Below are positions 18,727 to 28,551 of a stretch of DNA of 64,000 nt, piece by piece. The notes under the pieces were generated by a model. That model saw nothing but the letters and a program-made list of their open reading frames with translations, had not been told where the DNA came from and searched no databases. How positions within the stretch are numbered: position 1 is the stretch's first letter; every line of letters starts with the position of its first letter. The translations under genes were made by a program, and so were the position numbers. This DNA is from Sphingosinicellaceae bacterium (GTDB lineage: Bacteria > Pseudomonadota > Alphaproteobacteria > Sphingomonadales > Sphingomonadaceae), in assembly GCA_019285715.1 (NCBI GenBank), contig CP079108.1, forward strand, positions 1-64,000, written 5' to 3'.

Positions 18727-21504
18727 CTAAAGCGTGCGCTCGCGGCTCTCGACCTCGAAGGTCTCGACGATATCGCCCGCCTTGACGTCCGAGGACCCCT
18801 CGATGGTGATACCGCATTCGAGGCCGGCACGGACTTCGGGGACGTCGTCCTTGAAGCGCCGCAGCGAGGCGATCGAGCCGTTGTAGATGATGACGTCGTC
18901 GCGCATGACGCGGGCCCGGAGCGCCTTGCGGATGATGCCCTCGGTGACGCGGATACCCGCCGCTTTGCCGGTCTTGCCGGCCTGGAAGACATCGAGAACC
19001 AGCGCGCGGCCGACGACATTCTCCAGCATCTCGGGTCCGAGCTGCCCGGCCATCGCCGCCTTCACGTCGTCGATCAGCGCGTAGATGACGTCGTAGTATT
19101 TGAACTCGACGCCGTCGCGCTGGGCGATCTCGCGAGCCTTGGCGTTGGCGCGGACATTGAAGCCGATGATCGGCGCGCCGCTGGCCTTGGCCAGCGTCAC
19201 GTCGGATTCGGTGATGCCACCAACGCCGGCGAGCAGGACCTTGGCCTTGATGAGGTCGGTCGAGATCTTGTTGATCGCGCCGGCAATCGCCTCGACGGTG
19301 CCCTGGGTGTCGCCCTTGATGACCACCGGATACTGCTCGACCTTGGCGGCACGCAAATTGGTGAACATCTCCTCGAGCGTCGGCATCGTCGACTTGGTGC
19401 GCTCGGCAGTGTCGACGCCGGTGCGGTAGCTCGCGACTTCACGCGCGCGTGCCTCGGACTCGACGACCGCGAACGGATCGCCGGCACCGGGTACGCCCGA
19501 CAGGCCGAGAATTTCGACCGGGACCGTCGGGCCCGCGGTCTTGATCTGCTTGCCCTGGTCGTCGAGCAGCGCGCGAACCTTGCCCCACTCCGAACCGACG
19601 ACGAAGATGTCTCCGGTCTTGAGCGTGCCGCGGTTGACGAGCACCGTCGCCAGCGGGCCCCGGCCCTTGTCGAGACGTGCCTCGATGACGGTGCCCTCGG
19701 CTTCGCGGTCGGGGTTTGCCTTCAACTCGAGCACTTCGGCCTGCAGCAGGATCTTCTCGATCAGCAGGTCGAGGTTGGTCTTCATGGTCGCGGAGACTTC
19801 GACGTCCTGTACGTCGCCGCCCATTTCCTCGACCTGGACATCGTACTGGAGCAGCGCGGTGCGGATGCGCTGGGCGTCAGCGCCGGCCTTGTCCATCTTG
19901 TTGATCGCGACGATCATCGGCACGCCCGCCGCCTTGGTGTGGGCGATCGCCTCGATGGTTTGCGGCATGATGCCGTCGTCCCAAGCCACCACCAGCACGA
20001 CGATGTCGGTGATGTCGGCACCACGCGCGCGCATCGCGGTGAAGGCCTCGTGGCCCGGCGTGTCGAGGAAGGTAATCTTCTCGCCGCCCTTGGTGGTGAT
20101 CTGGTAGGCGCCGATGTGCTGGGTAATGCCGCCGGCCTCGCCCTTGACGACGTTGGTACCGCGCAGCGCGTCGAGCAGCGAGGTCTTGCCGTGGTCGACG
20201 TGGCCCATGATGGTCACGACCGGCGGACGCGGCAGCAGGTGATCGTCGATGTCCTGGACCGCGACCGCGAGGTCGACGTCCGAATCGCTGACCCGCACGA
20301 TGTTGTGGCCGAACTCGATCAGCACCAGCTCCGCGGTGTCCTGGTCGATCTCGTCGGTCGCCGCCGACGGCACGCCGAGGCGGGCCAGCGTGCGGGTGAT
20401 GTTGTTGGTCCGCTCGGCCATGCGGTTCGCCAGGTCGGAAACGGTGATCGTCTCGGGCACGATGATGTCGCGGACCTGCTTGGCCGTGCGCCCGACCGAG
20501 CCGCGCTCCTTTTCGCGGGCACGCTTCAGGGCCGCGAGGCTCCGCTGGCGGGTCGAATCCTCGCCCTCGAGTGCGGCCTTGACGCTGAGGCGGCCCTGGC
20601 GGCGATCGTCGCGCGCACCAAGGCGACCGGCAGGACGCAGCGCACCAGGCTTGCCGGGGCGGCGCTCCTCGTCGTCGATGATCGGGGTGATCGAGCCGGG
20701 CAGGCGACCCGACGGGGCGGCCTTCTCCTCGGCGGGGCGCGAAGCGGCCTCGGCCTCGGCCTTCTTCTTGTCCTCGAGCCGCATCTTCTCGAGTTCGACG
20801 GCCTCGTACTTGGCCGCCTCCTCGCGGACGCGGGCTTCCTCGGCGAGGCGCATGCGGTCCTCGTCGGCCTGACGCAGCAGCGCCGCCTGGCGCTCCTGGC
20901 GGGTCAGCATATCGGGCACGGCCTGCGCCTGGGTCGGCATGACGCGGCGCTCGCCTGGACGCGGCGTGGCGCGCGCCGAACGGATGGGGGCAGCCGGAGT
21001 CGCAACCGGAGCGGGGGCCGGTGTCGGGGCGGGAGCCGCTGCAGGGGCCGCAGCGACGGGAGCGGGAGCCGGGGTGGCAACCGGAGCAGGGGGAGCCACG
21101 ACCGGCGCGGGCTCGGGAGCCTTGGCAACGGGAACCGGGCGCTCGACGGGCGTGAACATCACCGGCGGCGGCACCGGTCGAGCTGTGGTGTCGGCGGGCA
21201 GCGGGCGCGCCTCCACGACCGGTGCCGGGGCGGGCGTCGGGGCGGGAGCGGGGGCCGCCACCGCAGCAGGCGCGGCTACGGGTGCCGCGACTGGTGCGGG
21301 CTGGGGCGCCTCGACAGGCGCGGGTGCCGAGACCTCGACGATCGGATCGCCGGGGCGGTGCAGCACGCGCTGCCGCTTGACCTCGACCACCACCTGCTTG
21401 GTGCGGCCGTGGCTGAAGCTCTGCTTGACCTTGCCGACCTCGACGGTCTTTCCGAGACCGAGGGGGGCGCGCATGCCGAGCTTGGGCTTGTTGTCGTCAC
21501 TCAT
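18727..21504 (-). CDS. infB: Translation initiation factor IF-2
   Basis: A 925-residue GTPase that brings initiator tRNA to the 30S subunit. I chose the ATG at 21504 ([14 protein letters not shown]), which overlaps the stop of the ylxR-type gene; an open frame continues upstream but codes for nothing conserved. Residues 1-50 are the IF-2 N-terminal module, followed by a long Ala/Pro/Val-rich linker (about 50-190) and a charged helix. The G domain has [32 protein letters not shown] and [11 protein letters not shown]. It is the last gene of the rimP-nusA-ylxR-infB operon. Confidence 0.98.
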   Translation of the reverse strand: MSDDNKPKLGMRAPLGLGKTVEVGKVKQSFSHGRTKQVVVEVKRQRVLHRPGDPIVEVSAPAPVEAPQPAPVAAPVAAPAAVAAPAPAPTPAPAPVVEARPLPADTTARPVPPPVMFTPVERPVPVAKAPEPAPVVAPPAPVATPAPAPVAAAPAAAPAPTPAPAPVATPAAPIRSARATPRPGERRVMPTQAQAVPDMLTRQERQAALLRQADEDRMRLAEEARVREEAAKYEAVELEKMRLEDKKKAEAEAASRPAEEKAAPSGRLPGSITPIIDDEERRPGKPGALRPAGRLGARDDRRQGRLSVKAALEGEDSTRQRSLAALKRAREKERGSVGRTAKQVRDIIVPETITVSDLANRMAERTNNITRTLARLGVPSAATDEIDQDTAELVLIEFGHNIVRVSDSDVDLAVAVQDIDDHLLPRPPVVTIMGHVDHGKTSLLDALRGTNVVKGEAGGITQHIGAYQITTKGGEKITFLDTPGHEAFTAMRARGADITDIVVLVVAWDDGIMPQTIEAIAHTKAAGVPMIVAINKMDKAGADAQRIRTALLQYDVQVEEMGGDVQDVEVSATMKTNLDLLIEKILLQAEVLELKANPDREAEGTVIEARLDKGRGPLATVLVNRGTLKTGDIFVVGSEWGKVRALLDDQGKQIKTAGPTVPVEILGLSGVPGAGDPFAVVESEARAREVASYRTGVDTAERTKSTMPTLEEMFTNLRAAKVEQYPVVIKGDTQGTVEAIAGAINKISTDLIKAKVLLAGVGGITESDVTLAKASGAPIIGFNVRANAKAREIAQRDGVEFKYYDVIYALIDDVKAAMAGQLGPEMLENVVGRALVLDVFQAGKTGKAAGIRVTEGIIRKALRARVMRDDVIIYNGSIASLRRFKDDVPEVRAGLECGITIEGSSDVKAGDIVETFEVESRERTL

Positions 21505-22262
21505 GCTTGAACCTGAAACCCTATCGTATCCGCCGGTGGAGTGTCCTCCGGCGCGTCTATCGTCCTGTCGCCCAGGTCTTTCGTCCTGTCGCCGAGCCCG
21601 GTGAATGCAAGCCACCGCTCGACCGCCGCCGTCACGCGCGCCGCCGCCGCAGAGTCGCAGACGGCGGCATGTACAACATTTTCGCGACCCAAGGCCAACG
21701 ACAATCGCTCGCGCGAGATCGGCAGCACGATGGTGGCGACGCCTCGCGCCTTGCGCCGCAATTTCTCGGTGCCGTCGGCAGCCGCATCGTTGGCGTGAAG
21801 GAGGAGGCGGGCGCGGCCGGCGGTGAGCGCATCACCGATCCGTTCTCCACCCCAGATAAGGGTCCCGGCCTTGTTCGCCAACCCCATGGTGTCGAGGGCG
21901 CGGCGTTCGAGCCCGGTGTCGATGCGTTCGATCAGGTCGTCGGGGACGCTGATCTGCGAGGTCTTGAAGGCCCGGATAAGCGCGCCCCTCAGCTTGCCCT
22001 TGGCGAGCGCCTTGGCGATCAATTCCCGGTCGGGCGTCACCCACGCGCCGCGACCCGGCGCCCGCGCCCCCAGGTCGGGAGCGACGGCACCGTCGGCGTC
22101 GAGCGCCAGGCGGATCAGGTCCGCGCGCTCGCCATGCTCGCCGCTGATGATGCAGCGACGTTCGGCAGCCGCCTTCGCCGCCGTTACGCTGGCAACGGGG
22201 GCGGTGGCCGGGGCGATAGTGCCCTTGTCGGTTACGACTTCGGCGGGCTCATTCTGGTCCAT
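21501..22262 (-). CDS. YlxR (DUF448) RNA-binding protein with L7Ae-like C-terminal domain
   Basis: A 253-residue protein between nusA and infB. Residues 35-100 form the YlxR fold (RRCIISGEHGERADLIRLAL and APGRGAWVTPD), a nucleic-acid-binding domain. Residues 115-215 resemble the ribosomal L7Ae/L30e fold (DTMGLANKAGTLIWGGERI). This two-domain form is typical of alphaproteobacteria. It overlaps nusA by 14 bases and infB by 4, so all three are translationally coupled. A role in ribosome assembly or transcription elongation is inferred from position. Confidence 0.9.
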   Translation of the reverse strand: MDQNEPAEVVTDKGTIAPATAPVASVTAAKAAAERRCIISGEHGERADLIRLALDADGAVAPDLGARAPGRGAWVTPDRELIAKALAKGKLRGALIRAFKTSQISVPDDLIERIDTGLERRALDTMGLANKAGTLIWGGERIGDALTAGRARLLLHANDAAADGTEKLRRKARGVATIVLPISRERLSLALGRENVVHAAVCDSAAAARVTAAVERWLAFTGLGDRTKDLGDRTIDAPEDTPPADTIGFQVQA

Positions 22263-23841
22263 CCGCAGGAGCGACCTCCTGCGTTTCGGCAGTGGCTTCG
22301 GCCGGGGCTGCCTCGTCGTCGAACCAGTGGGCGCGGGCCGCCATGATGATGCGGTTGCCGACCTCGTCGCCGAGCTTGAAGGTCTTCAAGATGCCGGTGC
22401 GGACGTCGACCAGCTCGTCGGTCGCGAGGTCGCCGAGGTCGTCGAGCGTCTTGACGCCCTTCTGCCCCAGCACGACCAGCATGGCCTCGGTCAGCCCCTC
22501 GATGGCGGCGAGGTCGTCGCTGACACCCAGGTCGGTGCGCTCGGCCTTGGCCTTGGCTTCGCGGCGGTCGAGAGCCTCGGTGGCGCGGCTTTGCAGCTCG
22601 GTCGCGAGGTCGTCGTCGAAGCCCTCGATGCCGGCGAGTTCGGGAAGCTCGACATAGGCGACCTCCTCGAGCTGGCTGAAGCCCTCGGCGACGAGCAGCT
22701 GGGCCAGCGTCTCGTCGACGTCGAGTTCGGTCTGGAACATCTCCGAACGCTCGACGAATTCCTTCTGGCGGCGCTCGCTCTCGTCGGCCTCGGTCATGAT
22801 GTCGATCTGGCGACCGGTCAGCTGCGAGGCGAGGCGAACGTTCTGCCCGCGACGGCCGATGGCGAGGCTGAGCTGGTCGTCGGGGACAACAACATCGATA
22901 CGATTGTCTTCTTCGTCCATAACCACCTTGGCGACCTCGGCGGGCTGCAAGGCATTGACAACAAAGGTCGCGACGTCGGGGGACCACGGGATGATGTCGA
23001 TCTTCTCGCCCTGCAGCTCCTGTACGACGGCCTGCACGCGGCTGCCCTTCATGCCGACGCAGGCGCCGACCGGGTCAATGCTCGAATCCTTGCTGATGAC
23101 GCCGATCTTGGCGCGGCTGCCGGGGTCGCGGGCAACCGCCTTGATCTCGATGATGCCGTCGTAGATTTCCGGCACTTCCTGCGCGAACAGCTTCTTCATG
23201 AAGTCGGGCGCGGCGCGGCTGAGGAAGATCTGCGGGCCGCGGGCTTCGCGGCGGACGCTGAGGATCAGCGAGCGGACGCGGTCGCCGGGGCGGAGGACTT
23301 CGCGCGGGATCTGCTGATCGCGGCGGATGACGCCCTCGGCCTTGCCCAGGTCGACGACGACGTGACCGAACTCGGCGCGCTTGACGAGGCCGGTGATGAT
23401 CTCGCCCTGGCGGTCCTTGTATTCCTCGTACTGGCGGTCGCGCTCGGCGTCGCGGACCTTCTGGACGATGACCTGCTTCGCAGCCATCGCGGCGATGCGC
23501 CCGAACTCGATCGGGGGCAGCGGGTCGATGATGTAGTCGCCGATGACCGCGTCGGACTTAAGCTTGAGACCGTCGGCGACCGAGACCTGCTTGAAGAAAT
23601 CCTCGGGCTCCTCGACGACCTCGAGGACGCGCCACAGCCGCAGGTCACCCGATTTCGGGTCCAACTTCGCACGGATGTCGTTCTCGACACCGTAGCGCGA
23701 GCGCGCGGCGCGCTGGATCGCTTCCTCCATCGCCTCGATGACGATCATCCGGTCGATCAGCTTCTCGCGCGCCACGGCGTCGGCGATGGCGATCAGCTCG
23801 GCGCGGTTGGCGGTGACGCTCGGGGTCGGCGGGGTGGCCAT
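22249..23841 (-). CDS. nusA: Transcription termination/antitermination factor NusA
   Basis: A 530-residue RNA polymerase-associated factor. The N-terminal domain (IADAVAREKLIDRMIVIEAM) is followed by an S1 domain near 135-200, two KH domains (DPVGACVGMKGSRVQAVVQE near 255 and VVPDDQLSLAIGRRGQNVRL near 318) and C-terminal acidic helix-hairpin repeats. It begins 5 bases after rimP and overlaps the ylxR-type gene, the conserved operon order. Confidence 0.97.
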   Translation of the reverse strand: MATPPTPSVTANRAELIAIADAVAREKLIDRMIVIEAMEEAIQRAARSRYGVENDIRAKLDPKSGDLRLWRVLEVVEEPEDFFKQVSVADGLKLKSDAVIGDYIIDPLPPIEFGRIAAMAAKQVIVQKVRDAERDRQYEEYKDRQGEIITGLVKRAEFGHVVVDLGKAEGVIRRDQQIPREVLRPGDRVRSLILSVRREARGPQIFLSRAAPDFMKKLFAQEVPEIYDGIIEIKAVARDPGSRAKIGVISKDSSIDPVGACVGMKGSRVQAVVQELQGEKIDIIPWSPDVATFVVNALQPAEVAKVVMDEEDNRIDVVVPDDQLSLAIGRRGQNVRLASQLTGRQIDIMTEADESERRQKEFVERSEMFQTELDVDETLAQLLVAEGFSQLEEVAYVELPELAGIEGFDDDLATELQSRATEALDRREAKAKAERTDLGVSDDLAAIEGLTEAMLVVLGQKGVKTLDDLGDLATDELVDVRTGILKTFKLGDEVGNRIIMAARAHWFDDEAAPAEATAETQEVAPADGPE

Positions 23842-23846
23842 GTTAC

Positions 23847-24452
23847 TCAGTCCCTATCGCTGTCTGGATAATTGTCGTTGGCCGAGAGGACGGTGCTGCC
23901 CTCGACATCATCGGGCATGTCGTCGTCGTTCTCGGATTCGAGGATGTCGTCGGCACCGGCCATGTCGAGCGGCCGGGTCGCGTTGATCAGGCGATTGGTC
24001 AGCACCAGCTTCGCACCGTCGATGCTCGCCAGCGGCACCGTCACCGCGGCACCGCCGGGCGGCTCGATGATGACGGCCTCGCCGACCATCGCGCCGATCT
24101 TGCCGTGCAGGTTTTTGCGGCCGTCCGCCCGGGTCGACAGCTTGATGCGAACGTCGTGCCCGACCCAGCGCGTCCAGTCGTGCGGCCGCGTCAGCGGGCG
24201 GTCGATGCCCGGCGACGACACTTCGAGCGCATACTCGCCCTCGATCGGGTCGGCCACGTCGAGCACGTCCGACAGGCGGCGGCTCAGCTCGGCGCAGCGG
24301 TCGATGACAAGCTGCCCGGTGACCGGGTCCTCGGCCATCACCTGCAGCGTCATCGAGCCCTTGCCGCCCTTCAACTGCACGCGCACCAGCGCCAGTCCCA
24401 TGTCGACGACGACAGGTTCGATCAGCGCGGTCAGGATGGCGACGTCGGTCAA
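23847..24452 (-). CDS. rimP: Ribosome maturation factor RimP
   Basis: About 201 residues if translation starts at TTG 24452. AAAGGTG lies 9 bases upstream of this codon, and the protein then opens TDVAILTALIEPVVVDMG in register with the family. A GTG at 24485 in the same frame would add 11 residues. RimP signatures are VSSPGIDRPLTRPHDW near 90 and the GxxVxIxLxxxxxGRKNLHG barrel near 110. The tail is long and acidic (about 170-201, rich in D/E/N). RimP helps mature the 30S subunit. It leads the nusA operon. Confidence 0.93.
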   Translation of the reverse strand: MTDVAILTALIEPVVVDMGLALVRVQLKGGKGSMTLQVMAEDPVTGQLVIDRCAELSRRLSDVLDVADPIEGEYALEVSSPGIDRPLTRPHDWTRWVGHDVRIKLSTRADGRKNLHGKIGAMVGEAVIIEPPGGAAVTVPLASIDGAKLVLTNRLINATRPLDMAGADDILESENDDDMPDDVEGSTVLSANDNYPDSDRD

Positions 24453-24529
24453 ATTGAAAAGCACCTTTAGCGGCGGCCGGGACACCCCGACCGACCTTAC
24501 ACCGGTATGACCATGTGGAAGATGACGGC

Positions 24530-24558
24530 GATATAGTCCCGCCCGGCCGGACTCGCAA
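24530..24558 (-). promoter_or_regulatory. Candidate housekeeping promoter for the rimP-nusA-infB operon
   Basis: On the minus strand TTGCGA (24558-24553) and TATATC (24535-24530) are separated by exactly 17 bases and lie about 75 bases before rimP. Each hexamer matches the sigma-70 consensus at four of six positions. It falls in the only noncoding gap upstream of rimP (24486-24586). The upstream antitoxin gene runs in the same direction, so read-through is also possible. Confidence 0.4.
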
Positions 24559-24586
24559 GCCGGTTAGCGTGCGACGACTGCCCGGC

Positions 24587-24886
24587 TCACCCGACGCTGC
24601 GCAATGTCCGCTCGACGATGTCGGGCTCGCGCTCGATCATGGCGAGCAAGATCCGTGCCGCCCGCTCCGGCTGCCGTCGCCCCTGCTCCCAGTCGCGCAC
24701 CGCGCCGACGCTGAAGCCGTAGTGCGCGGCAAAGCCCTGCTGCGTACGCTTGGTCTTGCGCCGCACGGCGCGCACATCGACGGTCGGCGGCGGGTAGTGG
24801 GTTACGTAGCCCTCTCGCGCCCCGTTCATGTACGCCTTGGCCTCGGCGAGGCCCTGCATGATCGACTCGAAATCGGGGTGGGTCAT
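24587..24886 (-). CDS. XRE-type antitoxin of a toxin-antitoxin pair
   Basis: A 99-residue protein with a C-terminal helix-turn-helix: RRKTKRTQQGFAAHYGFSVG followed by AVRDWEQGRRQPERAAR at about residues 41-76, the typical recognition-helix pattern of HigA/XRE regulators. The N-terminal part is likely to wrap the toxin. It follows the toxin gene by 3 bases, the toxin-first order of higBA systems. It would neutralise the toxin and repress the pair's own promoter upstream of 25207. Confidence 0.82.
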   Translation of the reverse strand: MTHPDFESIMQGLAEAKAYMNGAREGYVTHYPPPTVDVRAVRRKTKRTQQGFAAHYGFSVGAVRDWEQGRRQPERAARILLAMIEREPDIVERTLRSVG

Positions 24887-24889
24887 CGC

Positions 24890-25207
24890 CTAGCTCCTTT
24901 CGATACGGGCCGCGGCTGTCATCGCCGCGATCTCTGGCTTGCTGAAATTATCTGTGTTGCCTTTGGAGATCAGACCGATGAGCAACACCGGCAAGGCTTC
25001 GCCCACAAAGACTGTCATTACCCGGTAGCCGCCGGACTTGCCCTTGCCCCGGCCCGCGATCCGCCGCTTATACAGGCCACCGCCGAGCGGCACTCCGCCG
25101 GATGGATCGGTAGCGACCGCGTCGACGATCAGCTTGCGGTCCTCCTCACTAACACCGGCGCGGGCCGCAGCCCGCAGGAACTCCGGCATCTCCACAACGG
25201 TGTGCAT
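24890..25207 (-). CDS. RelE/HigB-family toxin
   Basis: A 105-residue basic protein of the PF06296 RelE/HigB type. Features are the small strand set with PLGGGLYKRRIAGRGKGKSG near 43 and YRVMTVFVGEALPVLLIGL near 62, followed by K-G-N-T-D-N-F-S-K-P near 82. Such toxins cleave mRNA on the ribosome. The antitoxin follows immediately. The pair is inserted between a xerD-type recombinase gene and the rimP operon, all on the minus strand, with no repeats or integrase scars visible around it. Confidence 0.82.
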   Translation of the reverse strand: MHTVVEMPEFLRAAARAGVSEEDRKLIVDAVATDPSGGVPLGGGLYKRRIAGRGKGKSGGYRVMTVFVGEALPVLLIGLISKGNTDNFSKPEIAAMTAAARIERS

Positions 25208-25241
25208 TAGTTTTGAGAGTACGGCATTGCCGTCGTTCGCG

Positions 25242-26159
25242 TCAACTGCGCCCCAACGGATGCTTCTCGTTCACCAGTTCGACGAGCGCCTTGGTCTGCA
25301 CGTGCGTGTAGATCTGGGTCGTCGCGATATCGGCGTGGCCGAGCAGGGTCTGCAGAGTGCGGAGGTCGGCACCGCCCTCCAGCATGTGGGTGGCGAAGGC
25401 GTGACGCAGGACGTGTGGGCTGAGCCGGGCGGGCGGGATACCGGCTTCGGCCGCCAGGGCTTTTACCAGCTGGAACAGGCGGATGCGCGACAGGTGGCTC
25501 GCGCCGCTCGGGAACAGGTATTTGGCGTCCGCGTGGACATTGGCGGCGTGTGCGGCGACGGCGGCTTCGGCGCGGCTGCCGATCGGGACGAGGCGCTGCT
25601 TGCCGCCCTTGCCGGTCAGGGTCGCGTGGCCACGGCCGGCGCGGATGGCGTGGCGGGGCAGGCCGACGAGTTCGGTGGCGCGCAGGCCGGAGCCGTAGAG
25701 CAACTCGATCAGCGCGACGAGGCGCAGCGTCGCCGGGTTCGGGTCGGCGGCGAGCTTCTCGTCGAGGACCGCGAACAACCGCGCGACGTCGCCCTCGGCG
25801 AGGCTCTTGGGCAGTGGCCGCGCCGGGGCGGGCGCCGCGAGGCCGAGCGCGGGGTCGTCGGGGCGGTGGCCCTCGGCGACGAGGAAGGCGAAGAAGCTGC
25901 GCAGCGCCGAGCCCTTGCGGGCGACGGTGGCGCGGGCGAGGCTGCTCCAGCCGGCGAACAGCCGGGTCAGGTCGGCGGGCGTCGCGGCGGCGAGGCCACC
26001 CGCGAGGTCGTCGCTGGCCAGCCGCAGGTCGCGCTCATAGGCGAGGATGGTGTTGGTCGCTGCGCCCTGCTCGGCCGCCAGCATGTCGAGGAACAGCGCG
26101 GTGGCGCGGCTGTCGCTGAGCGCGGAGGAGCGGTCGTGGGCCAAGCGGCGACCGTACAC
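25242..26159 (-). CDS. xerD: XerD-type tyrosine recombinase
   Basis: A 305-residue recombinase. I chose GTG at 26159, which gives the usual XerD length; a longer frame upstream only adds Ser/Thr/Ala-rich residues. The N-terminal SAM-like DNA-binding domain ([20 protein letters not shown]) covers about 15-100. The catalytic set is present: Arg in [11 protein letters not shown] near 155, [12 protein letters not shown] near 250, and [17 protein letters not shown] near 275 with the nucleophilic tyrosine. XerD with XerC resolves chromosome dimers at dif. XerC versus XerD cannot be separated with certainty; the toxin-antitoxin genes lie downstream. Confidence 0.88.
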   Translation of the reverse strand: MYGRRLAHDRSSALSDSRATALFLDMLAAEQGAATNTILAYERDLRLASDDLAGGLAAATPADLTRLFAGWSSLARATVARKGSALRSFFAFLVAEGHRPDDPALGLAAPAPARPLPKSLAEGDVARLFAVLDEKLAADPNPATLRLVALIELLYGSGLRATELVGLPRHAIRAGRGHATLTGKGGKQRLVPIGSRAEAAVAAHAANVHADAKYLFPSGASHLSRIRLFQLVKALAAEAGIPPARLSPHVLRHAFATHMLEGGADLRTLQTLLGHADIATTQIYTHVQTKALVELVNEKHPLGRS

Positions 26160-26172
26160 GACTCGAGTCGCG

Positions 26173-27312
26173 TCAGCGATAGTCCTCGAGGTCGGCGATG
26201 CGGTCCTCGTAGACCCGCGCGATGCAGGCCTCGCTGCCGCAGCGCTGGCGCCGGTTGAGGAAGTCGACGCGGCTGTCCTCGAGAGCATCGCGGATGTGCG
26301 GGTCGGCGCCGTCGCGGACGGTGACGAACAGCGCCGCGGTCTCGCGGTCGAGCGCGGCGAGCGCGTCGCTGGCGCAGATCATGCGGTTCACCTGCGAGGT
26401 GGCGCGACGGCAGTTGAAACTCGGGTTGCTGAAGCGCCGAGGCGCAGCGTTCTCGGCGAATCCATCGTCGCGCGCCGCTGTTCGCACCGCTGACGACGGC
26501 CCGACTGCGGCGAAGGCGACCGACGGGTCGACGCGCTCCGCCGCCGCGATGATCGCCGCAACGATCGGCGTCGTGCCTTCGAGGATCGAGACGAGCGACC
26601 TGCCATCGGCGGTCCGCTCGACGCGGTAGGTCACCGACACCGGTTCTGCGGTGCCGACACCCGCCGCCGCGAGGCTGAGCCAGCCGCTACAACGGAAGCT
26701 CGCGCCATCGGCGGTCCCGGTGTCCGGGGCGCCGGTGACGCTCAGCGACACCAGTTCGGCGACCCGGTCGCTGCGGCCGCCGCCGCCGCCGGCACGCGCC
26801 TTCTCGGCGACCAGCGCGCGCAGCCGGGCGATCGTCTCGGGACGGGCGCACTGGAGCGCCGCGTTCGAATCGGCGAGTGGTGCGGGCCCGGCTGGGGCGG
26901 CGGCGGCGCGCCGCACAGTCGGGGCGACGGCGGCGACCGCGGGCTTGCCGGACCCTGCGCCGACGCGGGGCGGGGCGGTCACCCACAATGCCAGCGCGAT
27001 CACCGCGGCCAGCGCTGCCCCTGCAGCAAAGGGCCACCAGCCGATGCGGCGCGGTTTCCGGTAGCCGGGCCGCGGGATTGCGGCCGCCGGGCGCACGGCA
27101 TCGCCGGCACGGAGGACGAACTCGTCGTTGGGGCGCGCCGCGTCACGGGTTCGGACGTCGGGTGCATCCGAAGGCGGCTGGGGCGGTAGTGCTTTTGCCC
27201 CGGCCGCGCGCTCGCGGAGCTGCTGGATGAACCACGGCTCCGGGGGCGGCACCTGGGCGTTGCCGACAACCGTGTCGCGAAACCTGGGATCGTCGGGATC
27301 GGAACCGCTCAC
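26173..27312 (-). CDS. Membrane-anchored protein with LprI-like C-terminal domain
   Basis: A 379-residue protein starting at GTG 27312. Residues 1-90 are polar and Pro-rich, then one transmembrane segment ([20 protein letters not shown], about 91-110) anchors it with the rest in the periplasm. After an Ala/Pro linker, the C-terminal 100 residues contain [20 protein letters not shown] and [16 protein letters not shown], the four-cysteine pattern of the LprI/lysozyme-inhibitor-like family. The central region (160-270) is unassigned. It stands just upstream of xerD (13-base gap). Function is unknown; an envelope role is inferred. Confidence 0.7.
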   Translation of the reverse strand: MSGSDPDDPRFRDTVVGNAQVPPPEPWFIQQLRERAAGAKALPPQPPSDAPDVRTRDAARPNDEFVLRAGDAVRPAAAIPRPGYRKPRRIGWWPFAAGAALAAVIALALWVTAPPRVGAGSGKPAVAAVAPTVRRAAAAPAGPAPLADSNAALQCARPETIARLRALVAEKARAGGGGGRSDRVAELVSLSVTGAPDTGTADGASFRCSGWLSLAAAGVGTAEPVSVTYRVERTADGRSLVSILEGTTPIVAAIIAAAERVDPSVAFAAVGPSSAVRTAARDDGFAENAAPRRFSNPSFNCRRATSQVNRMICASDALAALDRETAALFVTVRDGADPHIRDALEDSRVDFLNRRQRCGSEACIARVYEDRIADLEDYR

Positions 27313-27444
27313 GAACTTAAAATGTCGGAGTAAGCCACTGGTTGCAATACTCTCCGAAGAGTTAGCGGTGGATGCGCGCCATCAACGGCGTTGTCACCGA
27401 AACGATTGTCCGGCACAGCGGCATCGGGTGGCGGGGGCCTGGAC

Positions 27445-28551
27445 ATGGCGGGCGAGACGATCGGCGCGGCGATGGTCCGGACCGGAGGGCGGTCGAGCGG
27501 CTTCGACTATCTGCGGCTCGGCCTGTCGGTCGCCGTGCTGGCCTGGCACGCCTTCCGGATCAGCTATTTCGACTTCCCCTGGGACGGCTGGTACCGGCCG
27601 CTCGTGGCGCTGATCCTGCCGATGTTCTTCGCGCTCAGTGGCTTACTGGTCAGCGGCAGCCTGGTCCGGGTCCGCAGCTACCATGAGTTCGTGCTGCTGC
27701 GGGTCGTCCGCATCGTGCCGGCGCTGGCGGTCGAGGTGGTGCTTTCGGCGGTCGTCATCGGCACCGTCTTCACCACACTGCCGCTCGACCGCTATCTCGC
27801 GAGCCCCGAATTCCTGCATTATTTCCGTAACATATACGGCGATGTCCACTTCGACCTGCCCGGCGTGTTCCGCGATCATCCGATGACGGCGGTCAATGGC
27901 TCGCTGTGGACGATCCCTTTCGAGCTGATGTGCTATCTCGCCATCCTGGCGTTGTGGGCGGGCGGACTGGTCAAGCGCCCGCTGCTGATGCTGGGCGTCG
28001 CCTGCCTGTTCCAGATGGCTTTGCCGTTCATGGCGCAGAGCATCGGGAGTACCCCCGATACCGCCGGCCCGGTGCCGGGCGGCGTGCTGGTGGTGTCGTT
28101 CGTGTGCGGTGCCGTGCTGTTTTTCCTGCGTGACCGGGTCCGCCTCGACGCCGGCTGGGCCGTCGCTGCCTTGCTGATGAGCCTCACGCTGCTGTCGTTC
28201 GGCGCGATGACCTTCGTCGTCGCGCTGCCTGCGGCCTATGTGACGATTTACCTGGGGCTGCTCGATCCGCCGCGCCCCGCGTTGCTGACCCGGGGCGACT
28301 ATTCCTACGGGCTGTACCTCTATGCGTTTCCGGTCCAGCAGGCGATCACGTCGCTGCTGCCCGGCGAGCGGCACTGGTGGCTGAACATCCCGCTGACGCT
28401 GGTCGTCGCGGGCGGCTGCGCGGTGTTTTCGTGGCACTTCGTCGAGAAGCCGATCCTCGGCCAGCGGCAGCGCATCATCGGTTTCGGCGACTGGATTGCC
28501 AGCGTGATCCGGACGACCGTCGGTCGCAAGCCGCGGGTCCGCGCGACTTAG
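27445..28551 (+). CDS. Acyltransferase family 3 membrane protein
   Basis: A 368-residue protein with about ten transmembrane helices, of the OatA/NodX/WecH-like group that acylates sugars or polysaccharides. Motifs: GFDYLRLGLSVAVLAWHAFR near 18 with the catalytic histidine, PMFFALSGLLVSGSL near 60, NGSLWTIPFELMCYL near 150 and GDYSYGLYLYAFPVQQ near 290. The start is ATG at 27445; upstream codons in frame lack conservation. It overlaps the convergent DUF72 gene by 4 bases at the 3' end. It may modify the surface polysaccharide whose assembly genes lie at 51-57 kb, but this is only inference. Confidence 0.85.
   Translation: MAGETIGAAMVRTGGRSSGFDYLRLGLSVAVLAWHAFRISYFDFPWDGWYRPLVALILPMFFALSGLLVSGSLVRVRSYHEFVLLRVVRIVPALAVEVVLSAVVIGTVFTTLPLDRYLASPEFLHYFRNIYGDVHFDLPGVFRDHPMTAVNGSLWTIPFELMCYLAILALWAGGLVKRPLLMLGVACLFQMALPFMAQSIGSTPDTAGPVPGGVLVVSFVCGAVLFFLRDRVRLDAGWAVAALLMSLTLLSFGAMTFVVALPAAYVTIYLGLLDPPRPALLTRGDYSYGLYLYAFPVQQAITSLLPGERHWWLNIPLTLVVAGGCAVFSWHFVEKPILGQRQRIIGFGDWIASVIRTTVGRKPRVRAT

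Noticed and set aside
20900-21300. Apparent repeat array in infB
   Set aside because: It is the Ala/Pro/Val-rich linker of IF-2, coding low complexity rather than a DNA repeat or CRISPR.
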